From Calamus simplicifolius (Eukaryota > Streptophyta > Magnoliopsida > Arecales > Arecaceae), in contig UESW01005079.1 in the NCBI GenBank assembly GCA_900491605.1, positions 51,034-115,033 on the forward strand: a DNA stretch of 64,000 nt, in the 5' to 3' direction. The position numbers were made by a program, and so were the translations under genes. The notes below the pieces were generated by a model. The model was not told the origin of the DNA, ran no database searches, and saw only the letters and a program-made list of their open reading frames with translations. This document shows, one piece after another, positions 11,731 through 22,374 of the stretch. The stretch's first letter is position 1, and the number at the start of each line of letters is the position of its first letter.

Positions 11731-11761
11731 CAGCCCATAAGGGAGGCTGTCTCATGCTTCC

Positions 11762-13828
11762 TTAGTGTGAAATCATGCCGACCAGCTGTCGGCATATCTC
11801 TTGCCTTTCTTTTGATAAGGTCTTTGTCAACATGTCTGCCCCATTTTCATCTGTGTGAATTTTCTGAAGCTGTAACTGCTTCTCTTCAAACACATTTCGA
11901 ATCCAGTGGTATCTCACATCTATATGCTTTGACTTGAAATGAAAAGTTGGGTTCTTGCACAAGTGGATGGCGCTCTGGCTGTCACAATGTACCACATAAT
12001 TTTTCTGTTTCAATCCCAATTCATGTAAGAATTCTTTCATCCACAGCATCTCCTTACAGACCTCGGTAGCAGCAATATATTCTGCCTCTGTGGTAGAGAG
12101 AGCTACACACCTTTGCAATCTGGATTGCCATGACACAGCTCCCCCTGCAAAAGTAAGTATGAAACCTGATGTGGACTTCCTTGTATCAATATCTCTCGCC
12201 ATATCTGCATCTGTGTAACCAATCAGCACAGCTGGACCACCCCCAAAGCTTAAACAAACTTTGGAGCTTCCTCTGAGATATCTGAAGATCCACTTCACTG
12301 CTGCCCAATGCTCTTTCCCTGGATTTGCAAGAAATCTGCTAGCAACACCCACTGCATATGCGATGTCTGGCCTCGTACATACCATCGCGTACATCAAACT
12401 TCCGACTGCTGAAGCGTAAGGAACCTTCTTCATTTTCTCCTTCTCCTCATCACTTGAAGGACTTTGCTCTGAGCACAACCTGAAGTGACCTGCAAGAGGA
12501 GAACCAACTGGCTTTGCATTGATCATACTGAACCTATCCAATACCTTCTCAATGTACTTTTCCTGTGACAACCATATTTTCTTGATTCTTCTATCACGGA
12601 AAATCTGCATACCCAGTATTTGCTTTGCTGGTCCCATATCCTTCATTTCAAATGAATTGCTCAGCTCCTTCTTCAACCTGTCAATCATAGACATATCTTT
12701 CCCAAGAATAAGCATGTCATCAACATAAAGTAGGAGTATGACAAAATCCTCACTAAACCATTTGATATACACACAATGATCTGAAGCCATTCTTTTGTAT
12801 CCATTTTCAGCCATAAATGAATCAAATTTCTTGTACCACTGCCTTGGAGCTTGCTTCAGCCCATATAAGCTTTTTTTCAATCTGCAGACAAGATTTTCTT
12901 TACCTTTGACTTTGAAGCCTTCTGGTTGCTCCATATAGATTTCCTCCTCCAAATCACCATGAAGAAAAGCTGTCTTCACATCTAACTGCTCAACCTCCAA
13001 GTCTAGACTAGCAGCAATACCTAGAGCAACACGAATTGAAGACATTTTAACAACAGGAGAAAAAATCTCTTCAAAGTCAATACCTTTCTTTTGACCAAAG
13101 CCTTTCACAACCAATCTGGCCTTGTACTTTGGTTGAGAACAATGCTGTTGAGTCTTTAACCTGAAAACCCACTTGTTCTTTAAAGCCTTCCTTCCTCTTG
13201 GTAGTTCCACTAAATCATATGTGTGGTTCTTCTGTAAGGCATCCATTTCTTCCAGCATACCTACTAACCACTCCTTTTTCTGCTCACTTTCAACTGCCTC
13301 CTGGTAACATTCTGGTTCACCTGCATCAGTAAGCATTATATATTCATCTGTAGAATACCTTTTGGAAGGTTGACGTTGTCTGATAGATCTTCTCAGCTGA
13401 GGCTCTGTAGGAGGTTGCTCCTGATCTCCTTCCTGCTCAACATGTCCTACAGGTGAGTTAATACCTGCTCCTGCACTATTTTCTTGCACATCTCCCCTAT
13501 CACCCTGATTTACTAGAGGAGTAACTGGATCACAGTCTGTTAATCCTCCTGCAGAAGACTTGACTGACACCTCCTTCTTGAAGTCTTGAAGGGTTTGATC
13601 TTCAAAAAATACCACATCTCTGCTTCTGAATACCTTCTGCTTTTCTGGATCCCAAAGTCTATAACCAAACTCATCATGTGAGTAACCAAGCAAAGCACAT
13701 TCTTTTGTCTTACCATCCAGCTTGGACCTCTCAATGTCTGGAACATGTGCAAATGCACGACAACCAAACACTCTCAAGTGCTTATAAGAGATCTTTTCCT
13801 GACCATACACGCTCTGCAACATCACCAT
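11762..13828 (-). CDS. Copia pol: integrase C-end, reverse transcriptase, RNase H
   Basis: An open frame of 688 codons. From the N-terminus it holds the integrase-RT linker (KHLRVFGCRAFAHVP, then SRDVVFFED), reverse transcriptase (about residues 195-440: KNKWVFRLK, KARLVVKGFGQK, EQLDVKTAFLHGDLEEEIYM, catalytic LLYVDDMLI) and Copia RNase H (about residues 535-670: TDADMARDIDTRKSTSGF, TEAEYIA, HCDSQSAIHL). The acidic catalytic residues of both enzymes are visible. The reported start is only the point where the frame opens; in the intact family this continues from the integrase upstream, and a one-base slip near 13790 separates them. It makes the cDNA copy and degrades RNA template in virus-like particles. 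Confidence 0.9.
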   Translation of the reverse strand: MVMLQSVYGQEKISYKHLRVFGCRAFAHVPDIERSKLDGKTKECALLGYSHDEFGYRLWDPEKQKVFRSRDVVFFEDQTLQDFKKEVSVKSSAGGLTDCDPVTPLVNQGDRGDVQENSAGAGINSPVGHVEQEGDQEQPPTEPQLRRSIRQRQPSKRYSTDEYIMLTDAGEPECYQEAVESEQKKEWLVGMLEEMDALQKNHTYDLVELPRGRKALKNKWVFRLKTQQHCSQPKYKARLVVKGFGQKKGIDFEEIFSPVVKMSSIRVALGIAASLDLEVEQLDVKTAFLHGDLEEEIYMEQPEGFKVKGKENLVCRLKKSLYGLKQAPRQWYKKFDSFMAENGYKRMASDHCVYIKWFSEDFVILLLYVDDMLILGKDMSMIDRLKKELSNSFEMKDMGPAKQILGMQIFRDRRIKKIWLSQEKYIEKVLDRFSMINAKPVGSPLAGHFRLCSEQSPSSDEEKEKMKKVPYASAVGSLMYAMVCTRPDIAYAVGVASRFLANPGKEHWAAVKWIFRYLRGSSKVCLSFGGGPAVLIGYTDADMARDIDTRKSTSGFILTFAGGAVSWQSRLQRCVALSTTEAEYIAATEVCKEMLWMKEFLHELGLKQKNYVVHCDSQSAIHLCKNPTFHFKSKHIDVRYHWIRNVFEEKQLQLQKIHTDENGADMLTKTLSKERQEICRQLVGMISH

Positions 13829-14990
13829 CTAGAGCTGTACATGGTGACAAGTTTATTACATCAACCGCTGTCTTCAATGCCTCATCCCAAAATCTTTTAG
13901 GTAACTTGGACTGTGAAAGCATACATCTGATCTTTTCCATGATGGTGCGGTTCATTCTCTCTGCAATTGCATTATGCTGAGGAGTACCAGGAACTGTCAT
14001 CTCATGTTGAATGCCATGTGATCTGCAATAATTATCAAATAACCCTGTGTACTCACCACCATTATCTGACCTTATACATTTCAGTTTCTTTCCTGTCTCT
14101 CTTTCAACTCTGGCATGAAACTCTTTGAAGACATTAATAACCTGATCTTTAGTCTTCAAACCATAGACCCAAACTTTTCTGAAAAATCATCTATAAAAGT
14201 GACAAAATAAAGTGCACCACTGATGCCTGGAACATTAACTGATCCACTAGGAGTTTTTGTCCTCAGAGGACCACAAACATCTGTATAGATACGATCCAAA
14301 ACATGCATTTTTCTAGATAAAGCAGGACTAGCAAAAGAAACTCTATGTTGCTTGCCAACCAAACAATCAACACATGGGTTCAGATGTACACCTTTGAAGT
14401 CTGGTAGAACTTCTTCCTTGGAAAGAACTTGCAGCCCCTTCTCACTCATGTGTCCCAGTCGTTTATGCCACAACTCCATGCTGAAGTCGTTCTCTGTAAC
14501 ATTCAACTGTTCACCATAAGCTTTAGCCTGCAACCTGTATAAAGTGTGACATTTCTTCCCACTGGCTACAACAAGTGAACCTTTACTGAGCTTCCATTGC
14601 CCTTTATGAAATCTGCTATCAAAGTCTTCATCATCAAGTCTTCCAACTGAGATTAAATTTAGCCTCAAGTCAGCTACATGCCTTACATCCTTGAGCACCA
14701 ACTTACAGCCAAGATTGGTCTTCATGTGGATGTCACCCATGCCAATGATGTCTGCTGTGCCTTGATTTCCCATCTTGACAACACCAAAATTTCCAGTCTT
14801 ATATGTAGAAAAAAACTCCCTCCGTGGTGTAGCATGATAAGAAGCACCTGTGTCAATCACCCACTCATGATTCTGACACTCACATGAGAAGATACCATCA
14901 GAAGTAGACAAAATCAAATAATCATCACTCTGCACAGTAGCTGTGATATTCTCCTTTGACTCTGTATCCTCCACTTCTTTTCCCTTTTTC
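13782..14990 (-). pseudogene. Copia pol: protease and integrase, frame-broken
   Basis: It continues gag in the same orientation. The aspartic protease active site is seen as WVIDTGASYHATP; it is followed by the GAG-pre-integrase block (WHKRLGHMSEKGL), the CxxC of the integrase zinc finger (NPCVDCLVGKQH) and the integrase core with its acidic residues in IYTDVCGPL, IRSDNGGEY and NAIAERMNR. Two one-base slips, near 14178 after FIDDFS and near 13790 before the downstream frame, stop translation as read. The product would process the polyprotein and insert cDNA into the genome. With so little LTR divergence, the slips may be very recent or may be assembly errors. Confidence 0.85.
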
Positions 14991-15744
14991 TTACTCTTCT
15001 TAGGCTTCTTACACTGATTCTTGTAGTGCCCTTTCTCACCACAGTTATAGCAAGTAATATCTTTTCTTGACCTTGATTTGCTTCTACCCTTGTATGAATT
15101 GTCTCTATTCTAGACTTTGACCGTCCTCTATTCTCTGAGACAAGTGCCTGTGAATCAATCTGAGAAGTTGCTGAATTTTTCCTTCTTAACTCCTCATTCA
15201 ACAAACTGCCTGTTACTTGACTCATGGTGATAACACCGTCTGGTGCAGAATTACTGAGGGAAACTACCAGTGTCTCCCAACTTTCTGGCAATGAACTGAG
15301 AAGTAACAATGCCTGCAACTCATCATCAAGAGACATTTTCATAGAGGATAACTGGTTATTAATACTCTGCATTTCATTCAAATGCTCAGCAATAGAAGCA
15401 CCCTCTTTATATTTCAGATTCACTAGTTTTCTGATCAAGAAAGCCTTGTTGCCAGCTGTTTTTCTCTCATATAGACTTTCTAACTTTTTCCAAAGAGAGT
15501 TTGCAGAAGTCTCAGTGGAAACATGGTGAAAGACACTATCATCCAACCATTGCCGAATAAAACCGACTGCCTTCCGATCTAACATGATCCAAGCATCGTC
15601 TGTCACTGTAGCGGGCTTTGCTTTGACCCCTTCTAAAGGTCCATATAGATCCTTGCAATATAAGAGGTCCTCCATCCTTGGTTTCCATATCATCCAATTG
15701 TTTCCGTTCAGACTGATCATGCGGGAAACATTACCGGCCTCCAT
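14991..15744 (-). pseudogene. Copia gag with zinc knuckle, frame-broken
   Basis: The first ATG after the primer-binding site (15742-15744) opens a gag protein starting MEAGNVSRMISLNGNNW. Residues about 20-200 form the Copia capsid-type region (WLDDSVFHHVS, LWKKLESLYERK, LSSLPESWETLVVSLS). A one-base slip near 15110 then separates it from the nucleocapsid-like CCHC zinc knuckle CYNCGEKGHYKNQC at 15011-15052, which reads into the protease frame. Gag would form the particle and bind element RNA through the knuckle. The start choice follows position and the Copia N-terminal pattern. Confidence 0.85.
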
Positions 15745-15769
15745 GCTCGCACACAAAAAAAAATTCACA

Positions 15770-15782
15770 GGCTCTGATACCA
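15770..15782 (-). other. Primer-binding site of young Copia (initiator-Met tRNA)
   Basis: Minus-strand TGGTATCAGAGCC lies two bases inside the 5' LTR. Confidence 0.95.
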
Positions 15783-15784
15783 GT

Positions 15785-16408
15785 TGATGGGAAAGAATCC
15801 GTGTACGAGCAAATACTAGCAGACCGTAATACGCAGCGGAATAATAAATAAAAATGCGCAAACCACACAATCACAGAAACACCAAGATTTACGTGGAAAA
15901 TCCCTTCAAGATAAAGGAAAAAAAAACCACGGGCAAGCCAGAGAAGAAGATCCACTATAAAATAATAAATATCCAAGTCTCAAAGTCCCTTGCCAGAACT
16001 TGAGAAACAATCACAAGAGAATAATAGGGATATAAGGATTACGTCACCGAAAAATACGGTCTCCTGCGTTACCTCCTTATTTTCTTCCCTTCTCTTCTTC
16101 TTCTTCTTCTCTTGTTTTTCTTCTGCAGCACCTTCACGTGATTCCTGGAGTGGAAGTCCTCCCACGTAGTCAAGCACCAAGCAGCAGCCCTTCCTTCTCT
16201 TCCCCTAGCAATCCATGCTCCTAGAAAAAAGAAATACCTGCTACATGCTTCTCCTCTTTTTCCATACGGCTGCTCCTTAAAAAAGAGAAAACCAAAAAAG
16301 GAAGGCGGCTGCTCCTTTTATAAAAGAGAGAGAACAAATCCTGGTAGAAAAAGGAGTAGCGCTCCCTTTTGCCCTAATGGACTGAATAAGTGGGCCATGG
16401 GCCCAACA
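15785..16408 (-). repeat. 5' LTR of young Copia (624 bp)
   Basis: The partner of 11101-11719 with the same TG...CA ends. The five-base length difference is explained by three small indels, one of them in a CTT-rich tract. Confidence 0.95.
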
Positions 16409-16413
16409 GCTTC

Positions 16414-17751
16414 ATGTCAGGCCTATCTTCACAAAGTTAGCTCGACATTGATTAATGGACCATACCTTGTTGCACTATCATTTATAAGTGGATCATACTT
16501 GTCAATAAAATGAACTCAAAATCTAGAATAACTCTGGCAGGTCAATGTATGTCTTAGAGTGGATTCCTATGGTTGTTCATGGTCGGGTTAACAGAGTAAG
16601 AACTGGCGTTTAAACTGCATCTCTGCTCTCATGCACCCAACTGTAACGCTACTATTCAAGCAATATTTTTTATGTTTTTTTAATTATTGTTTATGACATA
16701 ATATTTAAAGTTGCATCAGCTGCATTTGGATGCAGGTATAGATCATACCCCAACAAAATATTATACGCAGTTATATATTATTTTTGACTCAAATAAAACT
16801 TATTTACTTGAATTTTTTGTGTTTTAGATGAGACATGTTTTCTTTTCTTTTCTTTCTTTTCTTTTCTTTTCCTTCTTGCTTGCTTGTTTAAGATGAGTTG
16901 AGAACTCTCTATCTTCCATGCAAGTTCATATGATGGCAAGCACATCAGCTGTTCATCTATTTCCCCATCTTGTTACCCACTTGGCCGCCTAATAACCTTT
17001 GTATGAAAAACCTCATGTCAAAAAAAAAAATAATAATAATTCATGATAGCTATTATTATTATTATTATATAAAAGGGAGGGCATAAACCACCCAAGCCTT
17101 CATGGTAGCTAACCTAGATGAATTTTGGTGGATGGAGATGATAGAGAATAACATGAATGGATGGTTAATATTGGCATGGAATCTTATGCACACCTATAGA
17201 ACCTAAATCAAAGTATGATATACAGTTAAAGAATGGATGGCATCAAATTAAATTTGATTATATATGAGTTTAGTCAATCAAGCATGCAGCAGTGTGATGT
17301 TTTATTTAAGTTTGTCTCATTCTAGGACTTTCCAGAAGCCATCTAATATTTCTTCAGTTACTGTACACCAGGGAACTAAGTTGATACAGATTAGAGAATT
17401 ACAACACCATGATTCTCTCTCTTTTAGCCATCTGGCATGGTTTCATAGCATCAGAGGTGTTGCCTCCACCAGATGGAATCAAACGAAGAGGACTCTCACG
17501 TGTTATCAACACCTTATCTGCCTTCCCTGGATAAATAAAAAGGGCCCAAATGAGTTGGATCTTAATTTCACCAATCCAACCTTAAGATTCTGTGTAATTA
17601 GACTTCATGAAAAAGAGAGTAGAGTCAAAACAGACTCTAATCCTTCCAACCATAAGCCTTCAAACCATGGTGATAACCCAGTCATCTCACCTATCCTCTG
17701 AATTTTTTATGCAAAATTATGTGGATAAATAAAAAGGGAACAAATGAGTTG
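16414..17751. other. Intergenic DNA with simple repeats
   Basis: No gene is recognised. A TTTTC/TTTC-rich run lies at 16838-16878 and an ATT run at about 17052-17067. A dispersed repeat lies at 17560-17700. A 37-bp segment is duplicated at 17528-17564 and 17722-17758. The open frame around 17264-17701 has no recognisable domain. Confidence 0.5.
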
Positions 17752-17758
17752 GATCTTA
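17528..17758. repeat. 37-bp direct duplication at a retrotransposon junction
   Basis: 17528-17564 and 17722-17758 are the same 37-bp segment with two mismatches. Both end in GGATCTTA, which in the second copy is also the point where LTR homology begins. Confidence 0.8.
17560..17700 (+). repeat. Dispersed unclassified repeat, copy 1
   Basis: Diverged similarity to 43495-43665 in the same orientation. Shared words include GTRTAATTAGACTTC, CAGACTCTRAATCC and AACCATAAGCCTT. No termini were found. Confidence 0.55.
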
Positions 17759-18148
17759 GAATAAATGATTTTTACATGAAAACATAAATCAAGAATGCGT
17801 ACCTTCATCTATTGATATTCTGCCCTAATCGAAGCGTATGGATTAACAATAGATTGAGTTCTTTCTCTTTCCTAATTCTCTTCCTTATCTGTTTTGATGG
17901 TCAAATAGACTATATATAGGAGAGAGAGGATCAATCTGATAATACGATAAATTTCTCTTTCCATCAAAGAGAGGTTATCAGATAACAACTTTCCAAAAAT
18001 GAACCAATAGGAAATTAGCTTTATTAAACCTTCATTATCACTTAAATTTAAATATCTGATAAAATCAGATATCATAATTATCATTAGAATAAATAAATGA
18101 TAAATCAATCATATATCCACGTGAGCCACATAAAAGGAAATGCTAACA
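17752..18148 (-). repeat. 3' LTR of old Copia, truncated at outer end
   Basis: It matches the right LTR from GGATCTTAGAATAAATG onward and ends in GCTAACA. The terminal TGTAAGATCC part present in the right LTR is missing and is replaced by flanking DNA. Confidence 0.85.
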
Positions 18149-18159
18149 TTCTCCCACTT
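18149..18159 (-). other. Polypurine tract of old Copia
   Basis: Minus-strand AAGTGGGAGAA abuts the LTR start TGTTAGC, the canonical Tork-type arrangement. Confidence 0.85.
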
Positions 18160-18549
18160 GGCCCATGTGAGATATTAAACATAATGGTTTAATAATCAAT
18201 CATAATGCGCATAATAGAAGCTAAAATCCTTCATAATATTGGTCAAACATAAATCATCATTAAGCAAAAACTAATAAGGATCATGACGGTTGTATGCTAC
18301 TATTTTGACGTACTCCCTTCCATGTATCACATTGCTAGTTCTATACTTAATATGACCTATAATGGAAATTGCAATAAGGTCTAACAATAATGTCTTTATC
18401 AAAGACGAATCCTGTTAACATTCTCATAATTCATTTATGTATATATACCAGCATAAGTAAATAGGATCCATAAGTGATTCAGAAACAATAATTAATTGAG
18501 CTCAGAGTGTCAAATACATAAGGAACTTAAAGCTTTAAACCTAACATCA

Positions 18550-19970
18550 CTAATGGTTTTCAATAATGCCCATTCTTTCGACATGTTCATGAAATGTCTT
18601 TAGCGGCAACCCTTTAGTCAGCGGATCTGTAATCATGAGATTGGTGCTAATATATTCAATTGACACTCTTTGTTTCTGAACTTCTTCTTTAACGGCAAAG
18701 TATTTCAATTCCATATGTTTAGCACCCTTTGAATACTTGTCGTTTTTAGAAAAGAAGACTACTGCGAAGTTATCACAATAAATTTTCAGCGGCTTGACAA
18801 TACTGTCGATAACCCCAAGTCCTAAAATAAAGTTTTGCAGCCATAAACCATAAGTTGTAGCCTCAAAGTATGCCACAAACTTAGCTTTCATAGTGGATGC
18901 AGCAATGACAGACTGCTTCGCACTTTTTCATGAGATCGCTCCTCCAGCTAAAAGGAATAAATAGTCAAATGTGGACTTTCTAGTATCAACACATCCAGCA
19001 AAATCTGAGTCTGAATATTCCTTTATGCATAAGGAACATAAGAAATTTGTTCCATTTGTTTATGTTTCAATTCATTCTTTAGACATTGCATAAGGCTGAA
19101 TTTATCTCTCTGAATTGGAACAACACTTATAGAACATTTTTTATGTTGAATTTCTCAAGAACTTTATTAATATATGCCTTCTGAGACAAACCTAACATTC
19201 CTTGTGATCTATCATGAAATATTTGATTCCAATCACATAGGATGCCTCACCCATATCTTTCATTTCAAAGTTCTTAGAGAGAAAATTCTTGGTCTCATAT
19301 AATAGGCCAAGGTCATTAGTAGCTAGTAAGATATCATCAACATACAGAATCAAAAATATGATTTTGCTCCCACTGACCTTCAGATATATACACCGATCAA
19401 TGGTGTTTTCTTTAAATTCAAAGGATGTAATGGTGTCATTGAACTTAAGATACCATTGTCGGGAAGCTTGCTTAAGTCTGTATATTGACTTCTTCAGTTT
19501 ACACACCATGTGTTTCTTTCTTCAAATAAAAAGCCTTTAGGTTGGTCCATATAAACCTCTTCATTCAAACTTCCATTTAGAAAAGCAGTTTTCACATCCA
19601 TTTGATGCAACTCCAAATCATAATGAGCTACCAGTGCCATAATAATTCTAAATGAGTCTTTCTTAGAGACTGAAGAAAAGTCTCTATGTAGTTCATGCCA
19701 CATCTTTGAGTAAAACCTTTGGCAACAAGTCTGGCTTTACAACGTTCAATATTGCCAATTGAGTCGTGTTTGGTCTTAAAGACCCATTTACACCCAACTC
19801 TTTTACAATCTTCATGCAATTCAACAAGATCCCAGACTGTATTGAAATCCATTGATTTTAACTCATCTTGCATGTCATTTAACCATTTAGATGAATTAGC
19901 ACTTTGCATGGCTTGTGAAAAAGAAACTGGATCATCATTAATACACAAATCAAAGTCTAATTCTTGTAGA
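18550..19970 (-). pseudogene. Old Copia reverse transcriptase and RNase H, broken
   Basis: Minus-strand fragments in order: RT N-part (KWLNDMQDELKSMDFNTVWD, GCKWVFKTKHDSIGNIE), RT middle (LHQMDVKTAFLNGSLNEEVY), RT catalytic block (FLILYVDDILLATND, GEASYVIGIK), then RNase H end (MKAKFVAYFEAT, KIYCDNFAVVF, MITDPLTKGLP). The YVDD motif survives. Several frameshifts and stops, including near 19190 and 19500-19680, separate the pieces. Confidence 0.85.
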
Positions 19971-20191
19971 TAAACTACATAATCATCAGAAATAGCAGTT
20001 CTTCTTTGTCATTGAGACCTTCTTAATGCTACTTCATTGGGTTCGTTTATTGCAAGTTCATTAGTAATATCATCATTCTGTGGTGTTTGATCATTAATTT
20101 GTTGTTCTTGAAAGTTATTAAAAGGTTCAACAACTCTAGGAACAACAACTTGAGAAGAAGTTATAGGTGAAGAAACTTGCACCTTAACTTC

Positions 20192-21060
20192 TTAGATTTT
20201 CACTTTATGTGGTTCCAAACTCTCACTAATTTCATTATTCTTAATGAACCTTGCATTTCCAGATTCAACAATTCTTATACTATGGTTAGGACAATAAAAT
20301 TTATATTTTTTTGATCTTTCTGGATAACCAATGAAGAAACCACTGATTGTTCTTGAGTCCAACTTCTTTTCATGTGGATTGTAAATCCTTACTTCTGCCG
20401 GGCAACCCCAAACATGTAAATGCCTCAAAATGGGTTTCCTTCCTGTCTACAGTTCAAAAGGAGTCTTTGGAACTGCTTTACTAGGAAACTTATTTAGCAA
20501 ATACATAGCGGTATTTAAAGCATGCATCCACAATAATGAGGGTAATGATGAATTGCTTAACATACTCCTAATCATGTCCATTAGAGTTCGATTACGCCTT
20601 TCTGCAACACCATTTTGTTCTGGTGTTCCAGGCATTGTGTATTGAGCACATATGCCATGCTTTTCAAGGAATTTAGCAAATGGACTAGGGCATTATCCAG
20701 ATTCATCATACTTTCATAATATTCACCACCTCAGTCAGACCTAACAATTTTCATTTTTCTGTCTGGTTGTCTTTCAACCTTATTGATAAATACTTTTAGA
20801 GCTTTTACCAATTGAGATTTTTCATGCAACAAATAGACATAGCCATAACATGAAAAATCATCAATAAAGGTGATAAAATACTTTTCTCCACTAAAAGATG
20901 GAACATCAAAAGGCCCACATATATCGGTGTGTATAATTTCAAGGAGCTGTTTACTTCTTGTGGCAATTTTCTTGATTATCTGTTTTATGTATTTTCCTTT
21001 AATACAATCCACACAAATTTCAAGATCAGTAAAATCTAAATCATGAAGGATTTTATTCTT
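20192..21060 (-). pseudogene. Old Copia integrase, broken
   Basis: Minus-strand motifs include DCIKGKYIKQIIKK, EIIHTDICGPFDVPSF, FIDDFSCYGYVYLL, KIVRSD, PGTPEQNGVAERRNRTLMDM and LRHLHVWGCPAEVRIYNPHE. The DDE-type catalytic context is recognisable, but frame breaks occur near 20645, 20730 and 21012. Confidence 0.85.
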
Positions 21061-22374
21061 TACTAATCTCTCATTCTTTCTTTGGATATATGACCCAAAC
21101 GTTTATGCCACAAGTAAGCTGATTGTTTATTCACTAAACTACGTTTAGTACCAACATTATGATACAAGGTCAATAATGTCTCAGTAAAAAGACTATCAAG
21201 CTTAAATTTATACAAACCATCAAAAGAATACCAGAACCAATAAGATGATTGTGTTTAAACAAACTGAAACATCCATTTTCAAATTTAAAAGAATATCCAA
21301 CTGAGTCAAGTTTGGATAAAGAAACTGAATTATGAGAAATAGAAGGGACATAAAGTGTTTGGAAAAGGTCTAAATGATGTTCAGTGTCTAGAATCAAACG
21401 ATAAGTTCCAACAGCTTCAACTGGAACTTTGACTCTGTTTCCCATTGAGACAAAGTTTTTCATTTGGGTTTATGGTTTGGATCGTAAGGAATCATTGCAT
21501 CGTATTAGAAACATGAGTGGTACAACCAGTATCAATCCATCTATTAGGTTTGATTCGAAACATACAAAAGCCGTAGGCTTACCTTTCTTTTCGAACTATG
21601 CCTTACGTTTCAGGCAATCTTTTTGATAGTGTCCATGCTTTTTGCAAAAGTGACACTTATCATCCTTTTGTTCCTTCTTGTGGATTTGAGCAGATAACCC
21701 ATTTATCTTTAGTGGTCGTTGCTTGCTCTTTCATTTCTTATCTTTCTTTGATTTCTTTTCAGCTCCTTGATGACCCATGAGATTAATAGAATGATTTCCA
21801 TGTTTCTTAAGTCTTGTTTCCTCTTGAATGAGTATACTTTGTAATTTATTTACATTCCACTTATCCTTCATTATGTTATAACTCATGTGAAATGGACCAA
21901 CTCAGGAGGCAAGGAATTGATAATGAATTGCACAAGAAAATTCTCATTCACTTCCAATCCCATTGTCTTTAGTCTTGCTGCTATGCTTGTCATGTCAACA
22001 ACATGCTCATACATAGTACGAGAACCATCAAACTTGATGTTGGTTAAAGTACTCATCAATGTTCCAGCAAGTGACTTATCAGCAGAGTCAGATTGGAAAC
22101 GTGCTTCCACAAACTTCATAAATTCCTTATCACTTTTAGTAACAAGAATTGTGGACTTGACGTTATTTGCTATAGTCATTCGCATGAATCAAGTTAAGTC
22201 TGTTTGATCTTTCCCAAGTCTTATGGAAAGACCTCTGTTCAGCATTGCTAGAGTCAGTAAGAGCAATGGGTTTCTCATTTATGAGTGCCAAATCAAGATC
22301 CAAACACCAAGATGAAACTGAACTTGTTCGCACCATTCAGATAAATTAAGCCCATTAAAAGTTTGAATAGACAT
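21060..22374 (-). pseudogene. Old Copia gag and protease region, broken
   Basis: Gag opens at the ATG at 22372-22374 (MSIQTFNGLNLSEWCEQ) and continues, after a frame break, with the capsid-type segment at 21883-22185 (STILVTKSDKEFMKFVEARF, MYEHVVDMTSIAARLKTMGL). The zinc knuckle CHFCKKHGHYQKDC is intact at 21614-21655. The post-active-site protease part is seen at 21170-21463 (NRVKVPVEAVGTYRLILDTE, LYVPSIS). Frame breaks make it non-functional. Confidence 0.8.

Larger units (their letters stand above)
11096..16413 (-). mobile_element. Complete young Copia retrotransposon with target duplication
   Basis: A full-length element of 5308 bp (11101-16408) on the minus strand is flanked by the 5-bp target duplication GCTTC (11096-11100 and 16409-16413). 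It has two near-identical LTRs, an initiator-Met primer-binding site, a polypurine tract and a single gag-pol coding region. By eye the LTRs differ by three substitutions and three small indels in about 620 bp, so insertion was recent. Another copy of the family begins at 63853. The coding region shows single-base frame breaks near 15110, 14178 and 13790 but is otherwise well preserved. Confidence 0.95.

Noticed and set aside
17264..17701. 145-codon frame as a gene
   Set aside because: No domain; its 3' half belongs to a dispersed repeat also found at 43495-43665.
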